DNA of 64,000 nucleotides from Bradyrhizobium sp. in8p8. Lineage in GTDB: Bacteria; Pseudomonadota; Alphaproteobacteria; Rhizobiales; Xanthobacteraceae. The translations under genes and the position numbers were made by a program. The stretch is taken from the NCBI RefSeq assembly GCF_000426845.1, contig NZ_AUGD01000001.1:1016001-1080000 (forward strand), given 5' to 3'. Positions 47,521 through 57,876 of the stretch are shown here, in pieces. The number at the start of each line of letters is the position of its first letter. The first letter of the stretch is position 1. Below the pieces are notes generated by a model, which had not been told where the DNA came from, did not search any database, and saw only the letters and a list, made by a program, of their open reading frames with translations.

Positions 47521-49545
47521 GTGAGCCATCACCCAGCTCTGCCCTATCTGCGCAATTCCGAGAAGGGCAAGGTCGTCTCGGCGGCCGAGGCCGTCATGCT
47601 GATCCGCGACGGTGACACCGTCGCGACCGGCGGCTTCGTCGGCATCGGCTTTGCCGAGGAGATCGCGATCGCGCTGGAGGAGCTCTATCTGTCCCATGAG
47701 GGCGATGCGCCCTACACGCAGGGCAAGCCGCGCAATCTGACGCTGGTCTATGCAGCCGGACAGGGCGACGGCGGGCAGCGCGGCCTCAATCATTTCGCGC
47801 ATGAAGGACTGGTCCGGCGCGTGATCGGCGGGCACTGGGGCCTTGCGCCCAGACTGCAGCAGCTCGCGATCGCGAACCAGATCGAGGCCTACAACCTGCC
47901 GCAGGGCGTGATCACGCATCTGTTTCGCGACATCGCCGCGCGCCGGCCCGGCCACATCACCCGCGTCGGCATGGGCACCTTCGTGGATCCCCGGCACGGC
48001 GGCGGCAAGCTGAACGCACGCACCACCGAGGACATGGTGGAGCTGATCAAGATCGGCGGCGAAGACTGCTTGCTCTACAAGACGTTTCCGATCCAGGTCG
48101 GGATCATCCGCGCCACCACGGGCGATCCCGACGGCAATCTCACCATGGAGAAGGAGGCGCTGACGCTGGAGGCGCTGGCCATTGCCATGGCGGCGCATAA
48201 TTCCGGCGGCATCGTCATCGCCCAGGTCGAACGCGTGGCGGAGGCCGGCAGCCTCAATCCGCGCCAGGTGAAGATTCCCGGCATCCTCGTCGACTGCGTC
48301 GTGGTGTCGAGGCCGGAGAACCACTGGCAGACTTTCGGCACGCAGTACAATCCGGCTTTTTCGAGCGAGATCCGCGTCCGCGCGGCCTCGCTGCCGGTGA
48401 TGCCGATCAGCGAGCGCAAGATCATCGCCCGGCGCGCCGCGCTGGAGGTGAAGGCCAACAGCGTCGTCAATCTCGGCATCGGCATGCCCGAAGGGATCGC
48501 CTCCGTCGCCAATGAAGAGCGGATCATCGATCTCATCACGCTGACGGCGGAGCCGGGCGTGATCGGCGGCATCCCGGCGAGCGGCATCGATTTCGGCGCG
48601 GCGATCAACACGCAGGCGGTGATCGACCAGCCCTATCAGTTCGACTTCTACGACGGCGGCGGTCTCGATGCCGCGTTCCTCGGGCTTGCCCAGGTCGATC
48701 GCGCCGGCAACCTCAATGTCAGCAAGTTCGGGCCGAAGCTTGCGGGCGCCGGCGGCTTCATCAACATCAGCCAGAACGCCAAGGAGGTCGTCTTCGTCGG
48801 AACGTTCGGCGCGGGCAAGCAGCGCATCAAAGTGAATGACGGCAAGCTCGTCATCCTCGACGAAGCCAAGTCGCGCAAGTTCGTCGATCGCGTCGAGCAC
48901 GTCACCTTCAGCGGTCCGTTTGCCGCCGCGCGCAAGCAGCGCGCGCTGTACGTCACCGAGCGTTGCGTGTTCGAGCTCAGGGCGGACGGGCTCGAGCTCA
49001 CCGAAGTTGCGCCGGGTATCGACATCGAGCGTGACATTCTGCGGCTGATGGATTTCAAGCCGCTGATCCCGCGCGACCCGGCTATGATGGACGAGCGCAT
49101 CTTCCGCGAAGGCCTGATGGACCTGCGCGAGCGCCTGCTCACCATCCCGCTCGACCAGCGCTTCACGCTGGACGAGCAGCAGAACCTGTTCTTCGTCAAT
49201 CTGGAACGCTATCCGCTGCGCAGCAAGGCCGAGATCGACACCATCGCCGCCATCGTCGAGGCCCGCCTGGCGCCGCTCGGACGCCGGGTCTACGCCATCG
49301 TCAATTATGACAATTTTTCCATCCTGCCGGAGCTAATGGACGATTATTCGGCGATGGTGCGCAGCCTCGTCGATCGCTTCTATTCCGGCGTGTCGCGCTA
49401 CACGACGTCGGGCTTCCTGCGCATCAAACTCGGCGAAGCTCTGGAGAAACGCGGCGTCGCGCCGCACATCTTCGAGAGCGCGGAAGAAGCGCAGTCGGAC
49501 TGGCGCCAGGTCGAGGCTGGCGCAGCGAGGCAGGCCCAAAGATGA
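47521..49545 (+). CDS. Fused acyl-CoA:acetate/3-ketoacid CoA-transferase with extra C-terminal domain
   Basis: Enzyme of 674 residues in the class I CoA-transferase family, with alpha and beta subunits fused in one chain as in E. coli YdiF (about 530 residues). Alpha part: [19 protein letters not shown]. Beta part: [17 protein letters not shown], then the catalytic glutamate in [12 protein letters not shown] near residue 344. An additional region of about 140 residues at the C-terminus ([16 protein letters not shown] onward, with [19 protein letters not shown]) is absent from YdiF. Start is GTG with GGGAGGA upstream. It is expressed from the sigma-54 promoter 105 bp upstream. Acid substrate unknown. 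Confidence 0.88.
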   Translation: MSHHPALPYLRNSEKGKVVSAAEAVMLIRDGDTVATGGFVGIGFAEEIAIALEELYLSHEGDAPYTQGKPRNLTLVYAAGQGDGGQRGLNHFAHEGLVRRVIGGHWGLAPRLQQLAIANQIEAYNLPQGVITHLFRDIAARRPGHITRVGMGTFVDPRHGGGKLNARTTEDMVELIKIGGEDCLLYKTFPIQVGIIRATTGDPDGNLTMEKEALTLEALAIAMAAHNSGGIVIAQVERVAEAGSLNPRQVKIPGILVDCVVVSRPENHWQTFGTQYNPAFSSEIRVRAASLPVMPISERKIIARRAALEVKANSVVNLGIGMPEGIASVANEERIIDLITLTAEPGVIGGIPASGIDFGAAINTQAVIDQPYQFDFYDGGGLDAAFLGLAQVDRAGNLNVSKFGPKLAGAGGFINISQNAKEVVFVGTFGAGKQRIKVNDGKLVILDEAKSRKFVDRVEHVTFSGPFAAARKQRALYVTERCVFELRADGLELTEVAPGIDIERDILRLMDFKPLIPRDPAMMDERIFREGLMDLRERLLTIPLDQRFTLDEQQNLFFVNLERYPLRSKAEIDTIAAIVEARLAPLGRRVYAIVNYDNFSILPELMDDYSAMVRSLVDRFYSGVSRYTTSGFLRIKLGEALEKRGVAPHIFESAEEAQSDWRQVEAGAARQAQR

Positions 49546-49651
49546 TGCATGCTAAAAAGCCAGCGCCCGCTCCACCGCAAGGTTCAATTGCAATGTTCGT
49601 AAGCTTGTGCAAATCGCTGTTGCCGAGAAACTTTAGATCAGGAGGACCATC

Positions 49652-50836
49652 GTGCGTCGATCACTCATCTTAACAACAACCATTCTCGCGCTCGCCGCGG
49701 GCTCCTCCGCACGGGCCGAGGATCTCAAGATCGGGCTGATCTATGGCAAGACCGGCCCGCTCGAGGCCTATGCCAAACAGACCGAGACCGGCCTGAAGAT
49801 GGGTTTCGAATACGCCACCAAAGGCAGCATGACGCTCGACGGCCGCAAGATCGTCATCATCACCAAGGACGACCAGAGCAAGCCGGATCTTGCGAAGGCC
49901 GCGCTCGCCGAAGCCTATCAGGATGACAAGGTCGATATCGCGATCGGCACGACCTCGTCGGCCGCCGCGCTCGCCATTCTCCCCGTCGCCGAGGAGAACA
50001 AGAAGATCTTGATCGTCGAGCCCGCGGTCGCGGACCAGATTACCGGCGAGAAGTGGAATCGCTACATCTTCCGCACCGGGCGCAACTCCTCGCAGGACGC
50101 GATCTCCAACGCGGTGGCGATCGGCAAGCAGGGCGTCACCGTCGCGACGCTGGCGCAGGACTATGCCTTCGGCCGCGACGGCGTCGCAGCCTTCAAGGAG
50201 GCGCTCGCCAAGACCGGCGCGACGCTCGCAGCCGAAGAATATGCACCGACCTCGACCACCGACTTCACCGCTGTCGGCCAGCGCCTGTTCGACGCACTGA
50301 AGGACAAGCCCGGCCGCAAGGTGATCTGGGTGATATGGGCCGGCGCTGGCAATCCGCTGGCCAAGCTTCAGGACATGGACCCGAAGCGCTACGGCATCGA
50401 GCTCTCAACGGGCGGCAACATCCTGCCGGCGCTCGCGGCCTATAAGAGCCTGCCCGGCATGGAAGGGGCGACCTACTACTACTATGAAATCCCGAAGAAC
50501 CCGGTGAACGACTGGCTGGTCGCCGAGCACCAGAAGCGCTTCAACGCACCGCCGGACTTCTTCACCGCAGGCGGTTTCGCCGCTGCGATGTCCGTCGTCG
50601 CCGCCGTCACCAAGGCGAAGTCGACCGACACCGAGAAGCTGATCACCGCGATGGAAGGCCTGGAGTTCGACACGCCCAAGGGCAAGATGGTGTTCCGCAA
50701 GGAAGACCATCAGGCGCTGCAGAGCATGTATCACTTCAAGGTCAAGGTCGATCCGAACGTCGCCTGGGCGGTGCTCGAGCCCGTGCGCGAGCTGAAGATC
50801 GAGGACATGGACGTTCCGGTCAAGAACAAGAGGTAA
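49652..50836 (+). CDS. Liv-type ABC substrate-binding protein
   Basis: Periplasmic receptor of 394 residues, first gene of a complete importer. Signal peptide RRSLILTTTILALAAGSSARA, cleaved near residue 22. The mature chain begins EDLKIGLIYGKTGPLEAYAK. Two-lobed type I fold, with VDIAIGTTSSAAALAILPVAEENKKI and VATLAQDYAFGRDGVAAFKE. Start is GTG with AGGAGGA 5 bp upstream. The four transport genes follow after 174 bp that contain a hairpin repeat, so the receptor can be made in excess. Related receptors bind amino acids, aromatic acids or amides. Confidence 0.94.
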   Translation: MRRSLILTTTILALAAGSSARAEDLKIGLIYGKTGPLEAYAKQTETGLKMGFEYATKGSMTLDGRKIVIITKDDQSKPDLAKAALAEAYQDDKVDIAIGTTSSAAALAILPVAEENKKILIVEPAVADQITGEKWNRYIFRTGRNSSQDAISNAVAIGKQGVTVATLAQDYAFGRDGVAAFKEALAKTGATLAAEEYAPTSTTDFTAVGQRLFDALKDKPGRKVIWVIWAGAGNPLAKLQDMDPKRYGIELSTGGNILPALAAYKSLPGMEGATYYYYEIPKNPVNDWLVAEHQKRFNAPPDFFTAGGFAAAMSVVAAVTKAKSTDTEKLITAMEGLEFDTPKGKMVFRKEDHQALQSMYHFKVKVDPNVAWAVLEPVRELKIEDMDVPVKNKR

Positions 50837-50841
50837 TATGG

Positions 50842-50970
50842 TCACCTCTCCCGCGTGCGGGAGAGGTCGGTGCGAAGCGCCGGGTGAGGGCTTTCTCCTC
50901 TCGGGGATAGTTCCATTGCGGAAACACCCTCTCCCTACCCTCCCCCGCAAGCGGGGGAGGGAGCGCACCG
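50842..50970. repeat. Double-hairpin intergenic repeat in the Liv-type operon
   Basis: CCTCTCCCGC (50845-50854) pairs with GCGGGAGAGG (50857-50866). CCCTCCCCCGC (50938-50948) pairs with GCGGGGGAGGG (50951-50961). Between them are GGTGAGGGCTTTCTCC and ACACCCTCTCCCTACC, so the two hairpins frame complementary interior arms. This is a typical alphaproteobacterial intergenic element. Its position after the receptor gene suggests message stabilisation or attenuation. Confidence 0.85.
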
Positions 50971-51010
50971 CGACTGCGGATAAATCTAGCTTCATCATTT
51001 CCAGACACCC

Positions 51011-51787
51011 ATGCCGCTCACCCTCGAAACCCGCGACCTCACCATCCGCTTCGGCGGTCATGTCGCGGTCAACAATGTCTCCTGCACGTTTCGACCGGGC
51101 GAGCTCACGGCCATCGTGGGGCCGAATGGCGCCGGCAAGACCACCTATTTCAATCTGATCTCGGGCCAATTGCGCGCCTCGAACGGCAGCATCCTGTTCG
51201 ACGGCGCCGACATCACCCAGCACTCCGCGCCGATGCGCACGCGCGCGGGCCTCGGCCGCGCCTTCCAGCTCACCAACCTGTTTCCGAACCTGTCGGTGGA
51301 AGAGAACGTGCGCCTCGCGGTGCAGGCCGCTAGCGGTACTCACTACGACATGCTGCGACCCTGGATGGTGCGTCGCGACCTGATCGCACGGGCCGACGCC
51401 ATTCTCGACCAGGTCGCGCTCGGCAGCCGCCGCGGCGGCGCCGCAACCGCACTGTCGCATGGCGACCAGCGCAAGCTCGAGGTGGCACTGATGATCGCGC
51501 TGGAGCCGAAAGTGTTCATGTTCGACGAGCCGACCGCCGGCATGAGCATCGACGAGGTGCCCGTCGTTCTCAACCTGATCGCGCAGCTCAAGCAGGACGA
51601 GAGCAAGATCATTCTCCTCGTCGAGCACAAGATGGACGTGGTGCGCTCCCTCGCCGACCGCATCATCGTGCTGCATAACGGCCAGCTCGTCGCGGACGGC
51701 AAGCCTGCCGAGGTGATCGCCTCGCCGATCGTGCAGGAAGCCTATCTCGGCGTCGCACCCAAGAATGCCACCGAGGGTGCAGCATGA
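51011..51787 (+). CDS. Liv-type ABC importer ATPase, LivG-like
   Basis: ATP-binding protein of 258 residues, LivG type. Walker A GPNGAGKTTYFNLI near residue 40, LSHGDQRKLEVALMIAL in place of the usual LSGGQ signature (typical of LivG), Walker B VFMFDEPTAGMS, and H-loop LLVEHKMDVVRSL. Ends in the LivG-like tail EAYLGVAPKNATEGAA. Its stop overlaps the start of the next gene (ATGA). Confidence 0.95.
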   Translation: MPLTLETRDLTIRFGGHVAVNNVSCTFRPGELTAIVGPNGAGKTTYFNLISGQLRASNGSILFDGADITQHSAPMRTRAGLGRAFQLTNLFPNLSVEENVRLAVQAASGTHYDMLRPWMVRRDLIARADAILDQVALGSRRGGAATALSHGDQRKLEVALMIALEPKVFMFDEPTAGMSIDEVPVVLNLIAQLKQDESKIILLVEHKMDVVRSLADRIIVLHNGQLVADGKPAEVIASPIVQEAYLGVAPKNATEGAA

Positions 51788-52506
51788 GCGATCTGTTGAA
51801 ACTCTCCGGCGTGCACACCCATATCGGTCGCTACCACATCCTTCAGGGCATCGATCTTGCGGTGCCACAAGGTCAGGTCACGATGCTGCTCGGCCGCAAC
51901 GGCGCCGGCAAGACCACGACGCTGCGCACCGTCATGGGTCTCTGGCAGGCATCGAGCGGCGAAATCAGCCTTGCCGGCAAGCGCATCGAGAGCCTTGCCA
52001 CCCCGGACATCGCGAAGCTCGGCGTCGGCTATGTGCCGGAGAGCATGGCGGTGTTCTCCGACCTCACGGTCAGGGAGAACCTGGTGCTGGCGGCACGCGA
52101 CGGGCCGCTCGACGACGCCCAGCTCGACTGGATCTTCGGCTTCTTCCCGGCACTGCGCCGGTTCTGGCTGTCGCGCGCCGGAAGCCTCTCCGGCGGGCAG
52201 AAGCAGATGCTGTCCATCGCCCGCGCGATCGTCGAGCCGCGCAAGCTCCTGCTGATCGACGAGCCGACCAAGGGGCTGGCGCCGGCGATCGTCATGGCGC
52301 TGATCGAGTGCCTGAAGGAGATCAAGCGCAAGGGCGCCACCATCCTGCTGGTCGAGCAGAATTTCTTCGCCGCCCGCGAGCTTGGCGACAATGTGCTGGT
52401 CATGGACAACGGCACCATCGTCCATCGCGGCGAGATGGCGGCGCTCGCCGCCGACGTGCCGCTGCAGGAGCGGCTGCTCGGCCTGAGCCTGGAGACGCAT
52501 CAGTGA
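51784..52506 (+). CDS. Liv-type ABC importer ATPase, LivF-like
   Basis: Second ATP-binding protein, 240 residues, LivF type: Walker A GRNGAGKTTTLRTVMG, LSGGQKQMLSIARAI, Walker B LLLIDEPTKGLAP, and LLVEQNFFAARELG near the end. The start ATG overlaps the preceding stop and its own stop overlaps the GTG of the permease gene, so translation is coupled along the operon. Confidence 0.95.
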   Translation: MSDLLKLSGVHTHIGRYHILQGIDLAVPQGQVTMLLGRNGAGKTTTLRTVMGLWQASSGEISLAGKRIESLATPDIAKLGVGYVPESMAVFSDLTVRENLVLAARDGPLDDAQLDWIFGFFPALRRFWLSRAGSLSGGQKQMLSIARAIVEPRKLLLIDEPTKGLAPAIVMALIECLKEIKRKGATILLVEQNFFAARELGDNVLVMDNGTIVHRGEMAALAADVPLQERLLGLSLETHQ

Positions 52507-53513
52507 CTGAACTTGCCGCAACCGATCCGCTGCCGAAACCGAAGCGCGATCTCGCGCCGATCCTGCTGCCGGTGGCGCTCGCGCTTCTCATGATCCCGCT
52601 GATCGGATCGCCGAGCTCCTGGCTGACCTTGACCGCCGCCAGCCTTGCCATGGGCATGATGATCTTCATCATGGCCTCGGGCCTGACGCTGGTGTTCGGC
52701 CTGATGGACGTGCTCAATTTCGGCCATGGCGCCTTCATCGCCGTCGGCGCCTATATCGCAACCCTGGTGCTGGCCCCGTTCGCGGCTTCCGTGCAGGCCG
52801 ACTCGCTCTGGATGAACCTCGCGGTGCTGGGGCCGGCCGCGCTGCTCTCGATGGCGGTTTCGGGCGCGCTCGGCCTGGTCGTCGAGCGCGTGTTGATCCT
52901 CCCGGTCTACGGCCAGCATCTGAAGCAGATCCTGATGACGACGGGTGGCCTGATCGTCGCCGAGCAGACGCTGTATGCGCTGTGGGGGCCGCAGATCATC
53001 CCGATGCCGCTGCCGACGTCGCTGCGCGGCTCCTTCATCATAGGGGACGTCGCCATCGCCAAATACCGGGTGCTGGCGATGCTGATCGGGCTCGCCGTCT
53101 TCATCGCCATCCAGCTCGTGCTCAACCGCACCAAGCTCGGCCTCCTGATCCGCGCCGGCGTCGAGAACCGCGAGATGGTCGAGGCGCTGGGCTATCGCAT
53201 CCGCCGGCTGTTCCTCGGCGTGTTCATGACGGGATCGGCGCTGGCCGGCCTCGGCGGCGTGATGTGGGCGCTCTACCGCGAGCAGGTGCACGCCTCGATG
53301 AGCGACGAGCTCACCGTGCTCATCTTCATCGTCGTCATCATCGGGGGGCTGGGCTCGATCGGCGGCTGCTTCATCGGCGCGATCCTGGTGGCGATGGTGG
53401 CCAATTACGGCGGCTTCCTGGTGCCGAAACTCGCCCTCGTCTCCAACATCCTGCTGATGGTCGCCATTCTGATGTGGCGGCCGCGCGGCCTCTATGCGGT
53501 GACCAGCCGATGA
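52503..53513 (+). CDS. Liv-type ABC importer permease, LivH-like
   Basis: Inner-membrane permease of 336 residues with eight or more helices. Family motifs: SGLTLVFGLMDVLNFGHGAF near residues 60-80 and GVENREMVEALGYRIRRLFL in the coupling loop, then GGLGSIGGCFIGAILVAM. Start is GTG within the GTGA overlap with the ATPase gene; a much longer open frame upstream is the shadow of the ATPase gene. Confidence 0.94.
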   Translation: MTELAATDPLPKPKRDLAPILLPVALALLMIPLIGSPSSWLTLTAASLAMGMMIFIMASGLTLVFGLMDVLNFGHGAFIAVGAYIATLVLAPFAASVQADSLWMNLAVLGPAALLSMAVSGALGLVVERVLILPVYGQHLKQILMTTGGLIVAEQTLYALWGPQIIPMPLPTSLRGSFIIGDVAIAKYRVLAMLIGLAVFIAIQLVLNRTKLGLLIRAGVENREMVEALGYRIRRLFLGVFMTGSALAGLGGVMWALYREQVHASMSDELTVLIFIVVIIGGLGSIGGCFIGAILVAMVANYGGFLVPKLALVSNILLMVAILMWRPRGLYAVTSR

Positions 53514-54595
53514 TGATCCTCTCAGGCGATCCGCCGCGCAGCCGCGTTCTGACGCTCGTTCTCATTCTCATCATCCTGGCGCTGGCAGCGACGCCGTTCC
53601 TGTTTCCGGGGGCCAAGGCCCTGAACGTCGCGGCCAAGATCTGCGTCTTCGCCGCGCTGGTCGCCTCGTACGACCTCCTGCTCGGCTATACCGGCTCGGT
53701 GTCGTTCGCCCACACCATGTTCTACGGCATCGGCAGCTACGCCATCGCGATCGCGCTGTACGGAATGGGGCCGAACTGGGCGGCGGTCGCCACCGGCATC
53801 GTCACCGGCCTGCCGCTGGCCGCCCTGCTCGCGCTCGCGATCGGGCTGTTCTCGCTGCGGGTGGCCGCGATCTTCTTTGCCATGATCACGCTCGCGGTCG
53901 CCTCGGCTTTCCAGGTGCTGGCCTCGCAGCTGTCCTGGCTGACTGGCGGCGAGGACGGGCGCAGCTTCCAGCTGCCCGAGCTGCTTCGCCCCGGCACGAT
54001 ACTGATCTCCAAGAACCTGTTCGGCTTCGAGATCAACGGCCGCATCCTGACCTACTATCTGGTCTTCGCCGTCTCGGCGCTGATGATCCTCGCGCTGCTG
54101 CGTGTCGTGAACTCGCCATTCGGGCGCGTGCTCCAGGCCATCCGCGAAAATCGTTTCCGCGCCGAGGCGCTCGGCTTCCGCACCGTGTTCCACCTCACCT
54201 ACGCCAATTGCATCGCGGCCCTCGTCGCCGCCAGCGCCGGCATCCTGAACGCGCTGTGGCTGCGCTATGCCGGCCCCGATACGTCGCTGAGCTTCTCGAT
54301 CATGCTGGACATCCTGCTGATGGTCGTGATCGGCGGCATGGGCACGATCTACGGCGCGATCATCGGCGCCACCATCTTCATCCTGGCCCAGAACTATCTT
54401 CAGGCGCTGATGGGTGCCGCCTCCACGGCAGCGGGCGAAGCGGGCCTGCCGCTGCTGCCGGGGCTGCTGCATCCAGACCGCTGGCTGCTGTGGCTCGGGC
54501 TGCTGTTCATCGCCAGCGTCTATTTCTTCCCGACCGGCGTGGTGGGGCGGCTGCGCAATCCCGCCGGAGACAAGAGCGGCGGCAGATCGCATTAA
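53510..54595 (+). CDS. Liv-type ABC importer permease, LivM-like
   Basis: Second permease of the importer, 361 residues with about nine helices. LivM signature segments: YDLLLGYTGSVSFAHTMFYG near residue 55, AIRENRFRAEALGFRTVFHL in the coupling loop, and LLMVVIGGMGTIYGAIIGAT. Start ATG overlaps the LivH-like stop (ATGATGA; either of two adjacent ATGs). Last gene of the operon; a 173-bp spacer follows. Confidence 0.94.
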   Translation: MMILSGDPPRSRVLTLVLILIILALAATPFLFPGAKALNVAAKICVFAALVASYDLLLGYTGSVSFAHTMFYGIGSYAIAIALYGMGPNWAAVATGIVTGLPLAALLALAIGLFSLRVAAIFFAMITLAVASAFQVLASQLSWLTGGEDGRSFQLPELLRPGTILISKNLFGFEINGRILTYYLVFAVSALMILALLRVVNSPFGRVLQAIRENRFRAEALGFRTVFHLTYANCIAALVAASAGILNALWLRYAGPDTSLSFSIMLDILLMVVIGGMGTIYGAIIGATIFILAQNYLQALMGAASTAAGEAGLPLLPGLLHPDRWLLWLGLLFIASVYFFPTGVVGRLRNPAGDKSGGRSH

Positions 54596-54768
54596 GCGGG
54601 GATTCATGATGCAGCGCGTCGGTTGCCGCGCGCGCCGCACAACCGTGACGCGTCTCCCGCTCCGATGCATGCGGCCAGGCTGCGCAACTGGATTAATCCT
54701 TAGGTAACTGGTTTTCCTAAGGTTTGCGCCATTTGTGCGGTGTATTCCTCTCCCTCCAAGGAGAGGGA

Positions 54769-57700
54769 ATGCGCCAGGTCTTTTCCATGGTGACCGCCGG
54801 AATGTCTCTAGCCGCGAGGAACGGCTGGGAGGCCTTGACGCGGCGTGGTCCTGTCCTGTGGCTGACCCTGTGCGGCGTATTGCTGGTCGCGGGCATCTTC
54901 ACCGTCACGGCCATGGCCGTCGGCGAATTCCGAGAACGCACCCTCGCCAACCGCGAACGCGAGCTGGAAAACACGGTGCAGCTGATCGCGCGGCACTTCG
55001 ATCAGCAGTTCGAGGATTCCGACGTCGTCGCCGCCGATCTGATCGCGCAGATGAACCTTGAGGAGATCACCTCGCCCGCAATGTTCCGCGAGCGCATGTC
55101 AGGTCCCGCCACCAGCCAGATGCTGCGCAGCAAGATCAGCTCCGTATCCTATCTCGGTGACATCGCCATCTATGACGCCGATGGCGAGCTGATTAGCTGG
55201 TCGCGGGCTCAACCGCTGCCGAAGATCAACGTTTCCTCCCGCGGCTACTTTCAGGCCTTCAAGACCAATCCGCAATCCGAACCGGTCATTCTGGAGTCCG
55301 TCCGCAGCTTCATCATAGGCAAATGGACCACCGTCGTCGCACGACGGTTGAACAGCGCCGACGGGTCGTTCCTGGGCGCAATGGCGCGCCGGATCGATCC
55401 GGACAGCTACCACAAGTATTTCGCGTCCGTCGCGCTTGCCGAGGGCACGGCAATCTCGCTGTTCGACCGCGAAGGCAAAATGCTGGCGCGCTATCCGCAC
55501 GTCGAAGAGCTGATCGGGCGCAACTTCAAGGATGGGCCGCTGATGCAGAAGGTGTTGGCCGAGGGCGGCCAGCACACGCTGCGCGGCAACAGTCCGGTCA
55601 ATGGTGAGCAACGGCTCGGCTCGGCGGCGTCGCTGAAGCACTTCCCTCTCGTCATCATCGCCACCACCACCACCGACGCAGCGCTCGTCGACTGGCGGCA
55701 GCAGACCGGCTTCCTGGTCGCGACCGCCGGATTTTCGGCGGCGGTGATCGCACTGATCCTCTATTTCATCATCCGCCAGATCAGCCGTCAGAATCGTGAG
55801 GCCCGGGAACGGATCGAAGCAAAGCGGATGCAGCTCGACACGGCGCTCAACAACATGTCGCAAGGGCTGATCCTGTACGACGCCGCCGGCTACATCGTCA
55901 TCTGTAACCGCCGGTACGCCGAGATGTTCGGCCTGTCCCACGACGTCATCAAGCCTGGCTGCCACATCCGCGAGGCGATGCGCCATCGCAAGGAGCGTGG
56001 CGCGTTCGACGGCGACGTCGAGGCATTCTGCGCCGAGGTCATGAGGATCGTCGCGGAGGGCAGGGTCTCCACGAGAGTTCATCAGCTCGCCAATGGCCGC
56101 GCCTTCCAGGTCATCAACACCCCGCTCGCACAGGGCGGGTGGGTGGCCACGATCGAAGACATCACCGACCGCCGCAAGCTGGAGCAGGAGCGGGATCGCA
56201 ACCACACCTTCCTGCGCGAGATCATCGACCATATCCCTTCGCAGATCACCGTGAAGGACGCACGCACGCGCCAATATCTGCTGCTCAACTGCGTCGCCGA
56301 GCAGCTCTTCGGCCGGTCTCGCCAGGAAGTCGTAGGCAGGACTGCCTTTGACGTCTTCCCCGAGGCGCCGGCCGCCCGCATCACCGAAGACGACAGCCGC
56401 GCGCTAAATTCGGCCAAGGGATTGTTCAAGGACGAGCACGCCTGGCAGATGCCTGGTACGGGTCTGCGCTACATCACCTCGACCAGGATCGGTATTCCCG
56501 ACGAAACGGGAGAGCCGCGCTACCTCATCCATGTCATCGACGACGTCACCGAGCGTCGACGCGCCGACGAAAAGATCGCGCATATGGCGCATTACGATGC
56601 GCTGACCGACCTGCCGAACCGCACGCTGTTCCGGGAGCAGATCGAACGCGAGCTGGCAAAGGTCGCCGACGGGGATCAGTTCGCGCTGCTCTACATCGAT
56701 GTCGACGAGTTCAAGGGCATCAACGATTCGCTCGGCCACCACGTCGGCGACGAGCTGTTGAAGGCCATCGCAGGCCGCATCCGAAGCTGTCTCAAGCAGG
56801 GCGACCTGATCGCGCGGCTCGGCGGCGACGAGTTCGCGGTCATCCAGACCGCGGTCCAGTCACCGGCCGAGGTGGTCTCGTTCGTGAAACGGATCTATGG
56901 GGCGATCCGACAGCCCTATCATTGTTCCGGCCATCAGCTCTCCACCGACGCCAGCATCGGCATCGCGCTCGCGCCGCAGGACGGCGACGATCTCGACCAG
57001 CTCGTCAAGAACGCCGATCTTGCGATGTACGGCGCCAAGGCCGAGGGGCGACGCACGCACCGCTTCTTCGAGCCCGAGATGGATGCGAGCGCCAAGGCGC
57101 GATTGAGCATGGAGCAGGACCTGCGGCAGGCGCTGGTGGACGGCGGCTTCGAGATTCACTACCAGCCGCTGGTCGACCTGCGCTCGGGCGAAGTCTCGGG
57201 CTGCGAGGCGCTGCTGCGCTGGCGTCATCCCGAGCGCGGCATGGTTTCGCCGGCGGAGTTCATCCCGGTCGCCGAAGACACCGGCCTGATCACCGAGCTC
57301 GGCGACTGGGTGCTGCGCATGGCCTGCAACGAGGCCGCGACCTGGCCGACGCATGTGCGCGTCGCGGTCAACGTCTCGCCGGTGCAGCTCAAATGCGACA
57401 CGCTGGCGCTGCGGATCGCGGGCGCACTGGCCGCTTCCGGGCTCGACCCGCGCCGGCTGGAGCTCGAGATCACCGAGGCCGTGCTGATCCGCGACGACGA
57501 GGCGGCGCTCTCGATCCTGCATCAGCTCCGTTCGATCGGCGTGCGCATCGCGCTGGACGATTTCGGCACCGGCTATTCCTCGCTCAGCTACCTCAAGCGC
57601 TTCCCGTTCGACAAGATCAAGATCGACCGCTGCTTCGTCGCCGATATCGCGGAGGCGAGCGGCTCGCCCGTCATCGTGCAGGCCGTGGTGAACATCGCTG

Positions 57701-57876
57701 CGGCCAGCAGCATGACCACCGTCGCCGAAGGCGTCGAGACCGAAGCGCAGCGCGAGATGCTGCGCACGCTCGGCTGCACCGAGATGCAGGGTTATCTGTT
57801 CAGCGCGCCGAAGCCGGCCAGCGAGGTGCGAAAGCTGTTCGGCGGCGATACCGGGCCGGTGGCGGCGGTGGCTTGA
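54769..57876 (+). CDS. Membrane dCache-PAS-PAS-GGDEF-EAL cyclic-di-GMP protein
   Basis: Protein of 1035 residues. Membrane helix at about 28-50 (VLWLTLCGVLLVAGIFTVTA); a periplasmic double-Cache ligand domain to about 320 (PKINVSSRGYFQAF, GMARRIDP-like AMARRIDPDSY); second helix near 325-345. Two PAS domains follow (YIVICNRRYAEMFGL; ITVKDARTRQYLLLN). GGDEF with intact RLGGDEFAVIQ near residue 684. EAL with EALLRWRHPERG near 811, NVSPVQLK, EITEAVL, DDFGTGYSSLSYLKRFP and EGVET. Both enzyme domains look intact. I chose the ATG preceded by AAGGAGAG. It overlaps the next gene (TGATG). Confidence 0.94.
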   Translation: MRQVFSMVTAGMSLAARNGWEALTRRGPVLWLTLCGVLLVAGIFTVTAMAVGEFRERTLANRERELENTVQLIARHFDQQFEDSDVVAADLIAQMNLEEITSPAMFRERMSGPATSQMLRSKISSVSYLGDIAIYDADGELISWSRAQPLPKINVSSRGYFQAFKTNPQSEPVILESVRSFIIGKWTTVVARRLNSADGSFLGAMARRIDPDSYHKYFASVALAEGTAISLFDREGKMLARYPHVEELIGRNFKDGPLMQKVLAEGGQHTLRGNSPVNGEQRLGSAASLKHFPLVIIATTTTDAALVDWRQQTGFLVATAGFSAAVIALILYFIIRQISRQNREARERIEAKRMQLDTALNNMSQGLILYDAAGYIVICNRRYAEMFGLSHDVIKPGCHIREAMRHRKERGAFDGDVEAFCAEVMRIVAEGRVSTRVHQLANGRAFQVINTPLAQGGWVATIEDITDRRKLEQERDRNHTFLREIIDHIPSQITVKDARTRQYLLLNCVAEQLFGRSRQEVVGRTAFDVFPEAPAARITEDDSRALNSAKGLFKDEHAWQMPGTGLRYITSTRIGIPDETGEPRYLIHVIDDVTERRRADEKIAHMAHYDALTDLPNRTLFREQIERELAKVADGDQFALLYIDVDEFKGINDSLGHHVGDELLKAIAGRIRSCLKQGDLIARLGGDEFAVIQTAVQSPAEVVSFVKRIYGAIRQPYHCSGHQLSTDASIGIALAPQDGDDLDQLVKNADLAMYGAKAEGRRTHRFFEPEMDASAKARLSMEQDLRQALVDGGFEIHYQPLVDLRSGEVSGCEALLRWRHPERGMVSPAEFIPVAEDTGLITELGDWVLRMACNEAATWPTHVRVAVNVSPVQLKCDTLALRIAGALAASGLDPRRLELEITEAVLIRDDEAALSILHQLRSIGVRIALDDFGTGYSSLSYLKRFPFDKIKIDRCFVADIAEASGSPVIVQAVVNIAAASSMTTVAEGVETEAQREMLRTLGCTEMQGYLFSAPKPASEVRKLFGGDTGPVAAVA

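Noticed and set aside
51765..53513. 582-codon frame that would start the LivH-like permease far upstream
   Set aside because: The upstream 245 codons are an out-of-frame shadow of the LivF-like ATPase gene; the GTG at 52503 overlaps the ATPase stop as expected for a coupled operon.
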